A DNA stretch of 64,000 bases from Siphonodentalium dalli. Lineage: Eukaryota > Mollusca > Scaphopoda > Gadilida > Siphonodentaliidae. Below the pieces are notes generated by a model. That model did no database searches, was not told the DNA's origin, and saw only the letters and a list, made by a program, of their open reading frames with translations. This document shows positions 1-12,467 of this stretch, in pieces (within the stretch, counting starts at the first letter, position 1; each line of letters starts with the position of its first letter). Position numbers and translations under genes: made by a program. The DNA is taken from assembly GCA_032622095.1 (NCBI GenBank), contig CP136068.1, positions 115,867,509-115,931,508 of the forward strand, given 5' to 3'.

Positions 1-440
1 TTACTATCAAATCATCCTTATCAATGATAAAGCTGCAAGACAATTCAAACACCAAATGCCACCTATATGGGATATTTACATGCAGCCAGTAAAAAGGCTA
101 TAATTAAAGTATGGCTAATGACCGACGCATATCTTCTACAATATAATACACGTAGAAATCAATTCAGGCAAAATCTGACATATGTCGTATATCCAATGTG
201 TAATGACGATAATGAGGCTTGATATCACTTCATAGCAAATTGTGCGAACTAAAACCCAACGAGATAAATTTATATACAAAAGATAGAGGAAATAATACCA
301 ACATCAGTCACAGAAACCAATGTATTAGACATGTATTAGACAAGCAAGCATATATTACACAACTTACAATACTGTACCAAACTAGAAAACTGGAGTCTCA
401 ATAGGTCAGTAAAATCAGAAATAGAAAAAAGATGCAAAAA
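1..440 (+). pseudogene. LINE reverse-transcriptase C-terminal fragment (decayed)
   Basis: Read in one + frame, the DNA gives a LINE tail: KVWLMTDAYLLQYNTRRNQF, then a cysteine/histidine motif (PMCNDDNEA, stop, YHFIANC), then a basic stretch ending KKLPLYKLLAG. Many non-LTR retrotransposons end with a lattice of a LLTGTY-like block followed by CxxC...HF...C, and this matches in order. A stop codon breaks the motif and the left end is cut by the window edge, so it is a dead remnant. The LINE clade cannot be named from this piece. Confidence 0.55.
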
Positions 441-805
441 ACTACCTCTATATAAACTACTAGCAGGGTTACCCGGCGTTGCGCAGGTTAAAGTAATGTG
501 AAACCCTCTGCATATTATGGATATATGATGGGAATAGAGGATACTCTTGTTCAAAGCGTTACACATATTCTCATAAATTATATACCCAAATAACATCACA
601 AAACATGATTCTTACACACGGAATATAAGTAGTAGCTCACCTTGTCGGATCGGAGCGATTGTCATTTTGTTTATCGCGATTAATCCGTCCCACCAATAAA
701 GAACTATTTATTTATTTACAACTGCGTAAACTTCATACGTTATAACATGAACATGAGCACATTAGTTCGCAAAAATAAAAGACGACAATTGAGTTTTACA
801 TATAG
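441..805. other. No gene seen; short repeat tail
   Basis: There is no supported coding region. At about 465-490 the words GGGTTACCCGGCGTTGCGCA recall the CCCGACGTTGTCCGGGC words of the repeats near 30-31 kb, so this may be the edge of a related repeat. The rest is AT-rich. Confidence 0.4.
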
Positions 806-956
806 AGGATCTACAGCGAGTCCCCAGTTTATAGCGAAATTTACAAAACGAGTCCAGTAAATTAGGTCTGGACCGAGCCTTTGGCGAGGTCAAGACCTAA
901 TTTACCGGACGAGTTTTGTAAATTCCGCTATAAACTGGGGACGAGTTGTAGATTCT
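806..956. repeat. Foldback (palindromic) MITE, family F1
   Basis: The left arm (about 806-874) reads as the near-perfect reverse complement of the right arm (about 889-956): TCCCCAGTTTATAGCG pairs with CGCTATAAACTGGGGA, and TTTACAAAACGAGT pairs with a matching block. The short centre contains CCGAGCCTTTGGCGAGGT. The structure suits a foldback transposon; no superfamily is assigned because no clear target duplication is visible. Confidence 0.8.
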
Positions 957-1635
957 ATTTATTACATGATCCAAAAACTCTACAAAACATACATAATAAA
1001 TCAACAAATGGGACAATAAACTAACATCTGCTTCTATAAGGCATGCGATGACGTTAAATTCACGTAAGTATGCGTTGTTTGTCCACGTAAAGAAATAGTC
1101 CCAGATAAATATATTGGGATTTACAGCTGGGTTACCGTTAAAATCTCGAGATTAACGTGGTCTTTACGTGGTGTTATATGATGCTGACAAGTTCATTTAA
1201 TTACAAAATTACAATTAGCCAATTAGGCTGGTTAAACAACACATGTGGCGGCCCACGTCGGTTTCATTTGCGGCCCAACCACATATATACGCCCCCCCCC
1301 CCCACACACGGACTCCGGCTTATCGGGAATTTTCCCGATCGGCCAGTCAGCCTCTGACTACAGAGAGAGAATCATTGTTTATTGATAAGTGCATGTTTAT
1401 ATAACGTCCAGACACCCTAATTGCTTTATCTTATAATCCCTTTATCTCTATCACGCGGTGGCAGACTAATTAATATATATATCTTTATTCCTCCATACAA
1501 TGAAGAGCATATATATAAACAAAACAAAGAAGAAAAAAAAAAATCATTACAAATAAGTTGAGAACAAAAATACATCAAAATTTGGCTATACAATATACAT
1601 GGTTATATAATTTGACTGCCAAAAGAGACAGATAC
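957..1635. other. No gene seen
   Basis: AT-rich DNA. A C-tract lies at about 1290-1302, and a short inverted pair (CCACGTAAAGAAA / TCTTTACGTGG) lies at about 1082-1175. Nothing coding is supported. Confidence 0.5.
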
Positions 1636-1895
1636 GAACATACGAGTACACGAGTACACGCTCGATCACGCACTTGCATATGCACTTCATGCATATACAC
1701 ATACATCCACTTATATATATATAGACACTTTCACACACACACAAACACATACACACCCTCACACACCCTCACACACACACAAACACACACGAACGCACCC
1801 TCTCCACCCTCTCACACGCACGTGCACACCCTCTCACACACACACACCCTCACACACACACACCCACCCTCACACACACATCCACGCATATATAT
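1636..1895. repeat. CA-rich microsatellite tract
   Basis: A long run of CACACA and CACCCT units. Reading frames through it are low complexity (threonine/histidine-rich) and are not evidence of a gene. Confidence 0.9.
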
Positions 1896-2139
1896 GAATA
1901 CATTATGTAACGTCGTGCACCTTTATATGCAGTGTATATGTGCATGTACATGGAATTAACTACACCAAAGCATATTATGTGGGACATTATGAGGAAATAA
2001 GGAGTATGAAATAATTCACGTCGAGCTGAAGCGGGACTTTAAATTGTGTTTAAAACGGTTATACAATATGTTAATTAAAAGGGTTATCTTAAGTGCAAGC
2101 GAGATATCTCCAAGGTTTGAATAATTGCAAAAGTTGTAT

Positions 2140-2305
2140 GGTATTCATATACACATACATATGCATACACACATACGCATGCATGTATACATATACATAT
2201 ACGGACTATACGCATACATACACACATACATATACATACACATACACATGTATATATACATACACATACATACATATATACATATACATACATATACATA
2301 CACAT

Positions 2306-2345
<40 letters not shown>

Positions 2346-2352
2346 GCACACA
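2140..2352. repeat. Compound TACA/TATA microsatellite
   Basis: Imperfect (TACA)n, (TACATA)n and a final (TA)n run. All six frames stay partly open only because of the repeat. Confidence 0.9.
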
Positions 2353-2663
2353 CACATACGTGTAGATATGGGTATGGCTTGTGCCATCATGTATCCGGAA
2401 GAATACTAAGATTCATGGATGTCCGTTGAAGTCAGGTTATGTAAATTGTATCGTACGTAAACTGTTAAACAGCCTACACATGCAGGAAGATATGGGTAAT
2501 TTGAAGTATATATAACTATACATGTTTGGCGGAACGGTGCATGGTACTGAATTGACCAAAGCTGTGACTGAGATAATTTACCAACTAACTGTAAATGTAT
2601 TAATAGAAGAAAAAAAGAAAAAGATAACGCCATTATATTCCGAAAGAGCGCTGATCACTTTAG
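2353..2663. other. 3' flank of the LINE; no gene seen
   Basis: Non-coding DNA directly downstream (in LINE orientation) of the reverse-transcriptase stop at 2664. It may include the LINE 3' UTR; no diagnostic tail is visible. Confidence 0.4.
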
Positions 2664-3935
2664 TTAACCATCATCAAAATGAAACTGTTTCCACATAAAT
2701 GCTGTTGTCCTAACGAGCAACCGAGATAAATTAAGGTGGTTATCTGAGAGCAGAGCGAGATCTCTATGTGGCGATCCCAGAAGGGCAGACAGTAGCTGCA
2801 AACGGGGTAATTGGTCTAGGTAAAGGAAACATTCAATGCCATGTTGGTCAATGACGTGATACCACATGTCATTCCGAATATGTAGCAATGATGGGCAATC
2901 TAACAAGATATGTTGTACTACACATGGGTAGGTCGCTAAACAGTGTTTGCATGTGTCAGTTTCTCCGAAAGCTGTATGTGCGATTATGCGACCAATCAGG
3001 AGGAATACAAATTTTTCCTTCGGAAATTGTGAGCACAGTTTCCATATACCGATCGTTCGCAGCGTGGGATGAATGGTACGGAAAGCTGCTAAAGAGGAGT
3101 CGCTGGCGATATGATTATTCCAGTCGAGTTCATCTAACTCCTGTACAGCTGACCGCACCAAACGTTTCCACGCCACGACCGATGGAAATTTATTGGAAAT
3201 AGCATATTCAATAAGGTGATGTTCGATATTATATTTACATAGAATGCACCATATGTCACAAATAAAAGATGTTTCATCAGTTGAAAGACCTGAAATAAAA
3301 TCATATAGGCGTCTTAAGAATAATTGTTTTGATGTTTTCTCGTAATTTGGCCTACAGAAAGCGCCAAATATTGAGAGTTTCCGACGATCAATCCACGATT
3401 CTAGCGAGGAACAGCCCAGACAGCCTTGTGCGATAACTGTACGGGTCCTCGTCGGAAAGCCTTGCATATGCTTGATGCAAACTCTATGGGCCTTCTCAAG
3501 CTTCTCTTTTTGAGTTGCGTTAAGGTTCCAGAGAAGTTCGCTGCCATATAGCCCTGAAGGAATAACTATTGTTCTGTAAAGTTTGTATGAGCTTTGAGGC
3601 GAGATACCACCAGGGTATAGGCCAACATCGGAGAGGCCGAAATATGTACCCCTTAATTTTGTACATATGGCATCGACAAAATTATTATTGAAATGGGATT
3701 TGGACAGAAGAATTCCAAGGTGAGTATATGAGTCAACTTCGCTGAGAAAAGATTTTTGGCAGATATAACATTGTCAGATGTCAGAATTGGAGGATCCTGA
3801 AAAGTCATGTGCCACTGACTCCGTTTTCTTTTATCTCAGACATTATACTCGACGGCACACTGTGACCACAATTGTTGAACAGGCCTTATATGCATTTCCA
3901 TATCTCTTGTAACTTTTGTGTGGAAACTATATTGA
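2664..3935 (-). pseudogene. 5'-truncated non-LTR retrotransposon reverse transcriptase (C-terminal part)
   Basis: The minus strand encodes the end of a LINE ORF2. An open 267-codon stretch (3467 to 2664) extends upstream in the same frame to about 3680, with motifs LYRTIVIPSGLYGSELLW and KEKLEKAHRVCIKHMQGFP, the late RT and thumb region. Farther upstream, SQWHMTFQDPPILTSDNVI and SYTHLGILLSKSHFN can be read only by changing frame near 3700-3770. The C-terminus has a CKHCLATYPCVVQHILLDC zinc-knuckle-like motif (CxxC x8 H x4 C) typical of many LINEs. The fingers/palm with the FADD box and the endonuclease are absent, so the copy is 5'-truncated and frameshifted. It was probably reverse-transcribed into place and is now inactive. 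Confidence 0.85.
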
Positions 3936-4149
3936 ATGGGGCAGACTCAATTGTGTTATAAAATTAACATGAGGTATTCTAATATTTTAACATGCACCAT
4001 TATCTTCCACGCAAAATGTTACCACAGTTTGAACGCCTTTGTGTCACATCGATTGTACCCCGTGAAGTTATATATAGAACACATACAGACAGACATATAT
4101 TTGCAAATATATATAGGCACCAAATGTGACATTTTACGTACGATTTGAT

Positions 4150-5300
4150 TCCTCGTATTATTTGAGAAGAACGTGTATGAATTTGATGTTAATTGGCACT
4201 AAACATATTTATATCAGTTATGGTGACCCACCCGTCCCTATTTCGGACTCAAGCGCGCAACATGCATTTGACATCATTAAACCACACACTTAGACTCATT
4301 ATGGAGATGAATTTATATAAAATTGTTTAAAATTGGCGAGTATATAAATTTGTATCAGATTTAAGGCCCCAATCTCTCACCCAAACTGTACTAATTTGGC
4401 GTAGTTAAACCACATGATTAGATTCCTCGTATCACGGAGAATATGTACCAATCTGGTGGAAATCGGCGCTAAATATATTGTTTATCTATATTCATGTGTC
4501 TCTCTCGCCCTCTGTGGACCCCTGTCTCGAATGACACCAGTTTTGACATCTTTAAAGCACACAATTAGACTCCTGATATCATGGAGATAAATATTTATAA
4601 GTTTGGTGCTAATCGGCGACTAAACAATTTTTGTGTATCAAATTGAGTGCCCACCCACAACATCTCGCACACAAACAGCACCAATATAGCGTCTTTAAAT
4701 CACATGATTTGATTCCTCGTATCGTGGATAAGAATGTGTATCAATTTGGTGCAAATTGGCGCTAAAATTATTTTTATCAATGTTGGTGCCCACTGCCCCT
4801 CTCCCTTTCAGTGCAACCCTGACTCGAGTGACGCAACCTTTGACAGCTTCAAGCCACCCCATTAGACTCCTGATACCGTGTGGATGATATTGTATAAGTT
4901 TTTGTATAAAATTGGCGAGTGTACAAATTCGTATCAAATGTATGGCCCCCATATCTCTCATCCAAACAGCACCAATTTGGCGTATCTAAACCACACGATT
5001 AGTTTCTCGTATCACGGAGAATATGTATCAATCTGGTGGAAATCAGCGCTAAACATATTGTTCGTCTTTTTTGCGTTCCTCTCACCCCTGTGCGTCATGA
5101 CTCGAATGGCCCCATTTGTGGCAGCTTGTGACATCCTTAAACCACACAATTAGACTCCTGAAAAACCAATTTTGATCAAAGTTAGTGCCCACTAACCCCC
5201 ATCTCTCACCCGAAAAACAGCACCAACATGGCGTCTTTAAATTACACGATCAGACTCCTCGTATTTTGGATGAGAATGCGTATCACTTTGGTGGAAATTG
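4150..5300. repeat. Degenerate ~280-bp tandem repeat array, block A
   Basis: A block like CGGAGAATATGTATCAATCT followed by GGTGGAAATCGGCGCTAAA recurs near 4154, 4437, 4720, 5013 and 5265, a spacing of about 280 bp. Units also share TGACTCGAGTGACGC-like and ACCACACAATTAGACTCCT-like blocks. Open frames across it are repeat by-products. Confidence 0.75.
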
Positions 5301-5317
5301 GGGGATCTACTAAAAGA

Positions 5318-5385
5318 CGGGACGGGACGATTTTCAGGGACGGGACGGAACGATTTGTCTAAAAGACGGGACGGGACGGAACGAA
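5318..5385. repeat. GGGAC-rich short tandem repeat
   Basis: Repeats of GACGGGACGGGACGGAACGA and relatives, interrupted by a TTTGTCTAAAA spacer that itself repeats. It is short and G-rich on the + strand. Confidence 0.75.
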
Positions 5386-5589
5386 TATTTAAAAGTCATT
5401 TTATTCGGAAATGAAAGAGTTTAGAGGCACAAACATGGTCTCAACTTGTTTATTGGTATCTACTCTATACGAATGTGATGTTTTCCCGATAAAATTGAGC
5501 GTATGCTGAACGGTGGGCGTTCGAATAACGAAGCGTCGAAATTAGGGAAATTTATCACTTCTGGGACGATAATCTAAACACTAAAAGTC

Positions 5590-7460
5590 ATATTTCGTTT
5601 ATAAAATTCTAACCAACACCATTATCTTTCTAGTAAAAAGTTACCTCTAGTAGACCGTTTGGTGCCATCTAGATGGTCCCTCGGCGCTAAACTTAGTTTA
5701 TAAATTTTGGTGCCCCTCTCCCCTTCCGTGCATACCTGACTCGAACGGTGCCACTCTTGATATATTTAAACCACACCATCAGATTCCTTACATCATGGTG
5801 ATGATTATATATAAGTTTCGTGGCAATCGGCGACAAATCTTTTTTCTGCCCTCCCCCTTTTCTGCCCCTGACAACAACGGCCTCATTTTAGAAAATCCTA
5901 ACCCTCACCATTATCTTTCTCGTAAAAAGTTACCCCTAGTAGACCCCTTTGGTGTCGTCTAGATGGTCCCCTGTGAATTTCTATAGAACACAGACAGACA
6001 GACATTCGCAAATATTGATATAGATATATGCATTACATGTACCGGTATACACAGAGCAAATAATCTAACTGAAAATTAATATGGAATGATAAACGCTAAA
6101 AATACATACCGAGCTGTAGAGGTATGAGAAAGTCATATACGATTACCTAACAATGAAACAGATTACATGTATACCGGTACATGTTATATAATTAAGATTC
6201 TAACAAATATAGAGCTTTAAAAAAAAAAATTGTGAATTTAGTGCCCCCCCCCCCCCCACAATATTTCATCCAAACGACAGCAATTTGGCGTCTTTAAATC
6301 ACATAATTAGATTTCTTGTATCATGGAGAAGAATATATATCAATTTGGTGGAAATAGTTTTGGTTGTTGGTTCCCCTCTCCCCTGCCGTGCATCCCTGAC
6401 GCGAACGGCGCCGCTTTTAACATATTTACACCACACCATTTGATGCCTCATATCATGGGAATGATTATATATAAGTTTCGTGGCAATCGGCGACAAATTT
6501 GTTCTGCCCTCCCCCTGTTCTGCCCCTGATAACAACGGCGTCACTTTAGAAAATTCTGACCCAAACCATTATCTTTCTCGTAAAAAGTCACCCCTAGTAG
6601 ACCCCTTTGGTCCCATCTATATGGCACATCGGCGCTAAAATTAGTTTTATCAATGTCGGTGCCTCTCCCCTTCCGTACATCCCTGACGCGAACGGCGCCA
6701 CTTTTAACATATTTACACCATTAGATGCCTCAATATCATGGGAATTATTATATATAAGTTTCGTGGCAATCGGCGACAAACATTTTTTCGGCCCTCCGCC
6801 TTTTCTGCCCCTGACAACAACGGCGTCACTTTAGAAAATTCTAACCCAAACCATTATCTTTCTCGTAAAAAGTTACCCCTATATAGTAGACCCATCTGGT
6901 GTCGTCTAGATGGCCCATCGATGTCAATGTCGGTGCCTCTCTCCTTCCGTACATCCCCGACGCGAACAGCGCCACTTTTGACATATTTACACTATACACC
7001 TCAAATCAAAGGAATGATTATATATAAGTTCCGTGGCAATCGGCGACAATTTTTTTTTTCTGCCATTCCCCCTTTTCTGCCCCTGACAACAACGGCGTCA
7101 CTTTATAAAAGTCTAACCCACACCATTATCTTTCTCGTAAAAAGTTACCCCTAGTAGACCCCTCTGGTGCCATATAGATGGCCCCTCGGCCCTCGGCCCC
7201 TCTCCCCTTCCGTGCACCATTGACTAGCACGGCGCCACTTTTGATCTATTTAAACCACACTATTAGAGTCCTTATATCATGGGGATGATTATATTTAAGT
7301 TTCGTGGCAATCGGCGACGACAAATATTTTTGCCCCTCCCCTGTTTTGCCCCTGACAACAACGGCGTCACTTTAGAACATTCTAACCCGCACCATTATCT
7401 TTCTCGTAAAAAGTTACCCCTAGTAGACCTCTTTGGTGCCATCTGGACGGTCCCCTGAGG
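5590..7460. repeat. ~270-290-bp tandem repeat array, block B
   Basis: The block TATCTTTCTCGTAAAAAGTT followed by ACCCCTAGTAGACC recurs near 5621, 5911, 6570, 6859, 7127 and 7397. Each unit also holds ATATATAAGTTTCGTGGCAA, TCGGCGACAAA and CCCCTGACAACAACGGCGTC. The sub-blocks match block A, so both are parts of one repeat family. The 5911-6570 gap contains about 250 bp of unrelated DNA. Confidence 0.85.
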
Positions 7461-7924
7461 CGTTATTTCGCTAAAATCCGATTCAGATTCTGGATTCAGA
7501 TTACAGATTGGTTCCCGTACGACTTGGTTCGGCAAAAGAACTGACCAGAAATTGGCAGAATCAGTAAACGAACAGATCGTAATCTCAATTTCGTGGTAAT
7601 CCGATTGGGATTCGGATTCCGATTACGGACTCAAATGTTCGTAATGTAAACAAACCGAGATTTCACCACCTCAGAGTTTAAAAACACAATAAAACATAAG
7701 AATCCGTCTCTTGTGTACAAATTATTGCAGAATATAAACGATCTATATCAAAGAATTTTAAATGCGGAGACAAATTTGTTTTATTGAATGTAAATTGGGA
7801 GAATATTACTGAAATTAGCCAAATAATAACGCTATTGATAGTAACGCTGGGGGAGCACTTCGGTTGATGGCAAATCATTACGCCACCTAGTGTGCTGTTA
7901 CTTGCATTTGTTTTTTTTTATATC
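7461..7924. other. No gene seen; GATTC-rich repeat edge
   Basis: Words such as GATTCGGATTCCGATTACGG and their reverse complements recur here and again near 13560-13620, suggesting copies of one dispersed repeat. There is no coding evidence. Confidence 0.4.
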
Positions 7925-8440
7925 GCATGGAGTACAGGGCGAATGTATTCTTGGAGATTGTTTGTACCTTACTCAATCGTACCGATATAATCACGTAGAT
8001 GCCGAAATTGTAAAGTTAACGCCAGCGGTGTATAATACGTTTATGAAAATATGATAAATCCTATCGATAGAGTCAGGACAGGCTCAAATTGTAAACTTAA
8101 AGTCACCGGTGTAATAATATGTTGTTGAAAATATAAATAATCTGATAGCCTGAAAATATTGTATAACCTATTGGGAGCCCATAATAAATGGGAATAACCT
8201 ATTGGGAGCCCCTGCTGTATTTTATGGAGATTGTTTGTACCTTACTGAATCGTACCGATATAATCACGTAGATGCCGAAGTTGTAAAGTTAACGCCACTG
8301 GTGTATAATATGTTTATGATAAATCGTATCGATAGAGTGAGGACAGGCTCAAATTGTAAACTTAAAGTCGAAAATATAAATAATCTGATAGCCTGAAAAC
8401 ATTGTATAACCTGTTGGGAGCCCCTGGTGTAGTGAACTGA
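7925..8440. repeat. Two-unit direct repeat
   Basis: The stretch from TGGAGATTGTTTGTACCTTA through TATAATCACGTAGATGCCGA, ATCGATAGAGT and AATAATCTGATAGCCTGAAA to CCTATTGGGAGCCC occurs at about 7950-8195 and again at about 8224-8430, with one internal deletion in the second. The reading frame at 8202-8396 lies in the second unit and shows no known motif. Confidence 0.85.
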
Positions 8441-8839
8441 ATTATGGGTAATTTTAATTGGAGTGCGCATGTCTGTTTTTTTTGTAGTAACGGCCATCTT
8501 TTATTTTCTGCATGCGCAGTCTATATGCGTTCTTTTGGGGAAATTCGCTATTTTGGTTAAGTGAAACGATGGTATGAGTTCAATGTTTGTTTGTATATAA
8601 GAAAGTATATTGAATTTTGGAGGCCGACAATTGTATCTATTTGAAGATTAAAAGTTGCTTGTGTGTATTTAGCTGTGCATGGTTCGTTAATTAGGCCAGC
8701 CTATTGTCATATTAGAACGTCTCCAATAACATACAACCTCTCTGCAGTTAACATTGTGAATTTGGCAACAGTCCAAGCAGGCCCTCTAATGGAGCACTGT
8801 GAATTTGGCAACAGTCCAAGACACGTGGGGTATATATAG
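8441..8839. other. No gene seen
   Basis: The word GTGAATTTGGCAACAGTCCA occurs twice (about 8755 and 8798), a small local duplication. No coding signal. Confidence 0.45.
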
Positions 8840-8981
8840 AATACACACGTAGTGTTTCTGAATACCAAATTTACACCACGAGTGGGATTGATGGTTTACC
8901 ACACGAGCTTTAGCGAGTGTGGTAAATCATCAATCCCACGAGTGGTGTAAATTTGGTATTCAGAAACACTACGTGTGTATT
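8840..8981. repeat. Foldback (palindromic) MITE, family F2
   Basis: The arms are almost perfectly complementary: ACACACGTAGTGTTTCTGAA ... TTCAGAAACACTACGTGTGT, and ATTTACACCACGAGTGGGAT ... ATCCCACGAGTGGTGTAAAT. The centre reads CACGAGCTTTAGCGAGTG. Layout and centre resemble the F1 element at 806-956, although the stems are different sequences. Confidence 0.85.
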
Positions 8982-10522
8982 TTGTTTATACCATGACCGG
9001 TACAGGAGCAACAACTGCTATGAAATCGAAATAAACCCACTTAAATTAAGATGATTCTGTCGCACCATTCACAATCATCCCCGTTGTGTTCCCCACACTT
9101 GGCCGTACATCGACGTACACTATCACAGCTGATCAGGCGTATTGATACATTGAATTAGGTCAACATTCAATTGTACGAATATGGTATCATTGTAGCCAAT
9201 TCACAATAAACTGTAATCATGATGAAACCGCCATAAATAAACAACATGAATATATATATGGGAATACGAATTTAATGAATATAAATATAACACATTGCGG
9301 GAACTTTTTTTTCTCCGCCGTACAGTGAACAGGAAACCACGAAAGTCATTTTGAAATCCACCGTTTGTTGTTCGAGTTTTTTACGTCTATTTCTTGAAAT
9401 ATATGTTCAATTTGTTGATCTGGATGTGATTTCCACGGAAATAACTGTTCGTTTTTATCGCATTAGTGAGTATAATATTCAATTGAATCGAAAGTATCAA
9501 ATTGTTTTCATCGCGAGGCGCTACATTTTAAAAATAGAGTGATTTTGATCGAGGTCATGGAAGGTTAATGAAAGGTCAACTCGGATGTAGTTCTACTATG
9601 GGTATAAACTTTAACCATTGAAATGCCATTAAAACGTGTTACCCACAGTAGAAACGTGTTACCCACGGTCGGACTCCTGTTCACACACAGTAGGGTGTAC
9701 AGCACAAATATATTATATAGCATGTTTGTACACAGTACAATAGGGAGTCATGGTATAAAATAACTGAACACCTGTGGCCAACTTGATCTCCAGAATGTTT
9801 TTAAGTGGAAGGGACAGTGTAGTGGGGTGGGGGTGGAAGTTAGATTTTGAGTGTGTATGATTCACAACTTTTGTAAAAAAAAGTTAATGCACATGTAGTT
9901 GGAAATTTCATACATTATTACACTACAACATAAAGGTTAAAATACATGGTTACCATTGCCTGGTATCCCAACTAGTAATTATTGTCCCCATTATGATGGG
10001 GACGGGGATCGAATGATGGAGGTATTTTGAGGGGGTGGGAGTCACAACTGTTATAAAGAATTTTAACAGTTGGAAATTTCATACATGATTACACTAACTT
10101 TTTGTCCCCATTTATTTTACTGCTGTCTTGTTTGTTACTGTATTCCTGATATGGAAATAATAAAGAGCATTTATTACGCCACCTGTGGTGTATCTAGCTG
10201 CTGAGATTTTGATATTGCGTGGTGGACAGGGCGAATGCATTGTGGGGCTTTTATTTATAGAGTTGGAAATTCCGTTTATTTAAAAGTCGGAACTACGCGA
10301 CCAGTAGGCCAAGTCCAGTAAAACGGTTCGTTATAGGTGCTGGTTGTTATTGTTATTTTAACGGAATTCTGAGTTGGTCATTCGCGAAACCAATATATTT
10401 TATATTCTATAATTAAAACCGTGGGTATATAATATATGATCCTCTTTATGGATATTGTAGGAAGGTAAATTTAGCTAAAGCGGTGGGATATCTTGCAAGA
10501 CAACACATTTCGGTTTGCGCTA
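8982..10522. other. No gene seen; scattered short repeats
   Basis: The block GTTGGAAATTTCATACAT...ATTACACTA occurs twice (about 9898 and 10070). TTACGCCACCT...GGACAGGGCGAATGCATT near 10175-10235 is a diverged copy of DNA near 7878-7950. TTTTAACGGAATTCTGAG near 10356 recurs near 11615. The frame at 9351-9542 has no recognisable motif. Confidence 0.4.
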
Positions 10523-11218
10523 TAACTGCTCAATGTTTTAAGGTGTTACACAACGTCTGATAAAAAGAGTTCTATCGGGAATATTCACACTATTTTTTCA
10601 GAGAACATGCATAGAGTAAACATAGTCCTATCGGACTATCGTAAAGTAGTTCCGTTTAATTCGGGATTAATTAACCCTCAGACTGCCGAAACTGCCGACA
10701 ATAAATTCGCTTGTTCGTGTCCGCCGAAAATCAAACTTGCCTGTTTAGAGGTCCCATTTTCGTGGCTAATGGTGATAGAATCACAATTTTTCAGTCAAAT
10801 TCATGGATAAATTACATTACACTTAATCGGCTTATGTCCGCGGCCATAAACCTGCGTTTTGATAACAATTTATTTGAGACAAACTGTTGCGCGGGTATCA
10901 GTCGGCGCTTATCGGTTGAAGTTATTATGATCGTGCAGCCTGCGCGTGCAACAAGTGTTCAAATACAACAGAAGAAAAAAATACTATGTCAAATAAATAA
11001 CGTCATCAATGGACAGACAAGTTTCATTTCCGCGGGACACGAAAAAGCGAATTTAATGTCGTCAGTTTCGGCAGTCTGAGGGGTTTAATTAATCTCCTTT
11101 ACGATATCCCGATAGGACTATATTTACACTATGTTCTCTGAAAAAAAATGGTGTGAATATTCCCGATAGAACTATTTTTATCAGACGTTTTGTAACACAT
11201 TAAAACATTGAGCAGTTA
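10523..11218. mobile_element. Non-autonomous DNA transposon with long (~200-bp) terminal inverted repeats
   Basis: The left end (from TAACTGCTCAATGTTTTA, through GAATATTCACAC, GTCCTATCGG and CAGACTGCCGAAACTG, to about 10735) is matched in reverse order and strand by the right end (about 11020-11218, ending TAAAACATTGAGCAGTTA). The unique core is about 280 bp. The two overlapping + strand frames (10607-10810, 10711-11079) run through the inverted repeats, contain no transposase motif, and are not called as genes. Confidence 0.8.
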
Positions 11219-11966
11219 GCTCAATTTTCTGGAATTTCGGACTATTTCGTCTATAAAAATACGATGAGCAACTGAAAATGTTTTTCAACATTCTGGAAGG
11301 GGTAGATGTCCAGGTATATATGTTTAAAATTTCACGCATAAACTATGACAGATAACAAAGTTATAATTAGTTTTATAGGCCCACCATAAATCCCCTATAA
11401 TAAACGCATGCCCCCGTAAGCACATGGCTTTGCTGTGGATGCTTTCGTTCCCAGCATGCATCATTCTCGCTATCTGTAAAATGTTTATGAACAATGGCTG
11501 TGCCACGCACTCTTAGCTTTGATCCGCATTTAGAAGCATTCTGGTGTGGCGAATGAGAAACCTGCAGTAATTTATAAGCCGTAGTTCATTGTAATAATTT
11601 GAAGAATTACTTATCTTAACGGAATTCTGAGGCGGTCCATTCATGTAACCAATATATTTTATATTATGATTTATATTTATGGCTAATAATACGATCTTGG
11701 TGGCGTTACCATTTCTGACTATGGTTTTCTTGTTGTTGATTGTCACTTGCATATGTCCATTTCATAATTCCATCCTTAAAATACCGCCCGAACGCATGTC
11801 GATTTCGAATTCGGCGGATACGTCACCATTGACCGAATTCATATGAACCTGCATGGATATGTCTTCTGCTGTGTTCGTTATTATAATGTTTCTTCTTATT
11901 CAAGAAATAGTAGGATTATATGGTATCGATGGATTATCAGATACACGTATGTACTAACATCTAGTC
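11219..11966. other. No gene seen
   Basis: Contains a second copy of the TTAACGGAATTCTGAG...CAATATATTTTATATT block that also lies near 10356. No coding signal. Confidence 0.4.
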
Positions 11967-11970
11967 TTAA

Positions 11971-12463
11971 AGGCACGGTTGGCCTTAGTTGTCGAAAATA
12001 TTCATATTTGTTCCAAACACCGTAAACAGACAAACATTAAAACGCATACAGTTTCGTTCATATAACCATGACCATCGCGTAAACAGCATGCTATCATAAA
12101 GACTTTCTATATTTTACATAAGCAAGAGCCTGATTGTGTTACAGAAGACAGCACAGTGTCACTGGCTAATCACACACAAATTATATAAACGCTCTTTATT
12201 AGTTCCATATCAGGAATTCAGCAACAAAGAACGCTCTTTATGTTTACCATCATAATATAAACAAACACCAGAAAAGTAACTTTTTATGCTTTTGTTTACA
12301 TAACAATGGTCAAACAAATGACAATAGCATACTGTTTATGCGATATTTCTTATTTGTATACGGACAAAGTATGTCTACATTTTGATGTTCTTTCTGTTTG
12401 TGGCGGTTTTTGATGGGTGGAAATATTTTCACAGGATACCCACCGCCAAGGCCAACCGTACCT
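11971..12463. mobile_element. TTAA-flanked non-autonomous element, family K1 copy 1
   Basis: Flanked by TTAA at 11967-11970 and 12464-12467. Ends are inverted: AGGCACGGTTGGCCTT on the left and AAGGCCAACCGTACCT on the right. The interior holds two copies of AACGCTCTTTAT (near 12187 and 12230). Other copies are at 15958-18609 (split) and 57125-57645 (reversed). TTAA duplications with 5' purine-rich ends fit Kolobok-type transposons; piggyBac is the alternative. No transposase is encoded. Confidence 0.8.
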
Positions 12464-12467
12464 TTAA

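Noticed and set aside
1558-2409. Several open frames of 80-130 codons on both strands
   Set aside because: They are translations of CA and TACA microsatellites, open in many frames at once and of low complexity.
2888-3202. 104-codon + frame
   Set aside because: It is the antisense of the LINE reverse transcriptase, which has clear motifs on the minus strand.
10607-11079. Two overlapping frames that might be a transposase
   Set aside because: They lie in the long inverted repeats and short core of a non-autonomous element and have no catalytic motif.
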